Part shown: positions 6,477-6,835 of the stretch, piece by piece
How positions within the stretch are numbered: the first letter of the stretch is position 1
Layout of the letters: each line of letters opens with the position of its first letter
Source of the DNA: MGBC108787 sp964430695
GTDB taxonomy: Bacteria; Bacillota_I; Bacilli_A; RF39; UBA660
Direction: 5' to 3'
Assembly: GCA_964430695.1 (NCBI GenBank)
Contig: CAYSFO010000056.1
Span: forward strand, 1 to 6,835
DNA length: 6,835 nt
Made by a program: the position numbers and the translations under genes
Notes under the pieces: generated by a model
Seen by the model: only the letters and a program-made list of their open reading frames with translations
Told to the model about the DNA's origin: nothing
Databases searched by the model: none

Positions 6477-6835
6477 TTAGTTAAGTTCCTTTATAGTTTT
6501 TTTTAATTTTTCAATTTCACTAATAGATAATTTTGTAATTTTGGCAATTTGTTCCATAGCTATTTTAGGATGATCTAATACTAATAATTCTTTAGCCATT
6601 TCAATATTTGCTTCTTTTGCACCTTCAGAGATACCCGCTTCATAAGAACCTTCTCTTATGGCTTCTAATTGTTGTCTATGAGCTTCTTCTAAATCATAAT
6701 ATCCTGAAAACTCTGGATCTGTACTCAACTCTTTTACTGTTCTTATTGCTGCCATGTATTTCTCGTCTCCTTTAAATACTTCCTCTAACTCTTTGACTGT
6801 TGTTTCTTGTTTTAGAAAATGAGCAAACTTTTTAA
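6477..6835 (-). CDS. Rpn-family PD-(D/E)XK nuclease/putative transposase, C-terminal part (5' end outside window)
   Basis: The frame stays open to the right edge: 27 complete codons precede the in-frame ATG at 6755, so the visible part is 119 residues of a longer gene. The sequence matches the C-terminal region of Rpn-type recombination-promoting nucleases, which cleave DNA and are often annotated as transposases. It includes a helix before a variable tail (LKKFAHFLKQET, VKELEEVFKGDEKYM), the segment ELSTDPEFSGYYDLEEAHRQ, a short glycine-containing coiled repeat (EGSYEAGISEGAKEA) and a C-terminal helix-turn-helix-like end (AMEQIAKITKLSISEIEKLKK). The nuclease core with its PD-(D/E)XK residues lies outside the window, so I cannot say whether it is intact. 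It ends in TAA just before the next operon's promoter, without a clear terminator. Confidence 0.85.
   Translation of the reverse strand, partial: KKFAHFLKQETTVKELEEVFKGDEKYMAAIRTVKELSTDPEFSGYYDLEEAHRQQLEAIREGSYEAGISEGAKEANIEMAKELLVLDHPKIAMEQIAKITKLSISEIEKLKKTIKELN
6767..6773 (-). promoter_or_regulatory. Possible internal ribosome binding site within the Rpn gene
   Basis: AAAGGAG on the minus strand lies 11 nt before the in-frame ATG at 6755 and could start a 92-residue product made of the Rpn C-terminal tail. The bases also encode Lys-Gly within the full-length frame, so chance is not excluded. Spacing is longer than ideal. Confidence 0.35.

Noticed and set aside
6477..6755. Treating the 92-residue frame as a complete stand-alone gene.
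   Set aside because: The same frame continues upstream without a stop to the window edge with Rpn-like sequence, so it is the 3' part of a longer gene; an additional internal start remains only a possibility.

Overview
The window is very AT-rich and every supported gene lies on the minus strand. Translation follows the standard bacterial code: TAA, TAG and TGA all end genes and Trp is TGG. The gene families (a SigA/RpoD-like sigma factor, a membrane-anchored VanY-type D-Ala-D-Ala carboxypeptidase with Ig-like repeats, RecD2, an Rpn-type nuclease) and the strong AGGAGG-type ribosome binding sites point to a low-GC Bacillota. An uncultured gut Bacilli/Erysipelotrichia-like lineage is my inference. 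The carboxypeptidase and the code argue against a wall-less Mollicute.

Layout in direction of transcription (right to left): (1) 6835-6477, the 3' part of an Rpn-family PD-(D/E)XK nuclease/transposase that enters from the right edge. (2) A sigma-A-type promoter at 6455-6427 drives a probable three-gene operon: an unrecognised 128-aa protein (6407-6021), the helicase RecD2 (5975-3783) and a 51-aa single-pass membrane protein (3746-3591). It ends in an intrinsic terminator at 3592-3562. (3) A strong extended -10 promoter (3555-3527) drives the carboxypeptidase gene (3503-2265). (4) A 169-bp gap holds a consensus promoter whose spacer contains ten consecutive Gs. (5) That promoter drives a sigma-70 gene starting at 2095 and still open at the left edge (698 codons present).

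The most interesting item is the sigma-factor unit. A poly-G tract between a near-perfect -35 and a perfect -10 is the architecture of a phase-variable promoter (slipped-strand changes alter spacer length), and here it sits in front of a transcription factor. The sigma factor is itself unusual. It has complete regions 1.2 to 4.2, but a Tyr replaces a normally invariant DNA-contacting Arg in region 4.2, and at least 266 further residues follow region 4, where primary sigma factors normally end. If the tract varies in length, this would be a stochastic switch acting on a global regulator.

A second point is a possible gene-within-gene start in the Rpn gene, similar to what has been reported for E. 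coli Rpn proteins. No RNA genes, CRISPR arrays or complete insertion sequences were seen, and there is no gene-free stretch longer than 300 bases.
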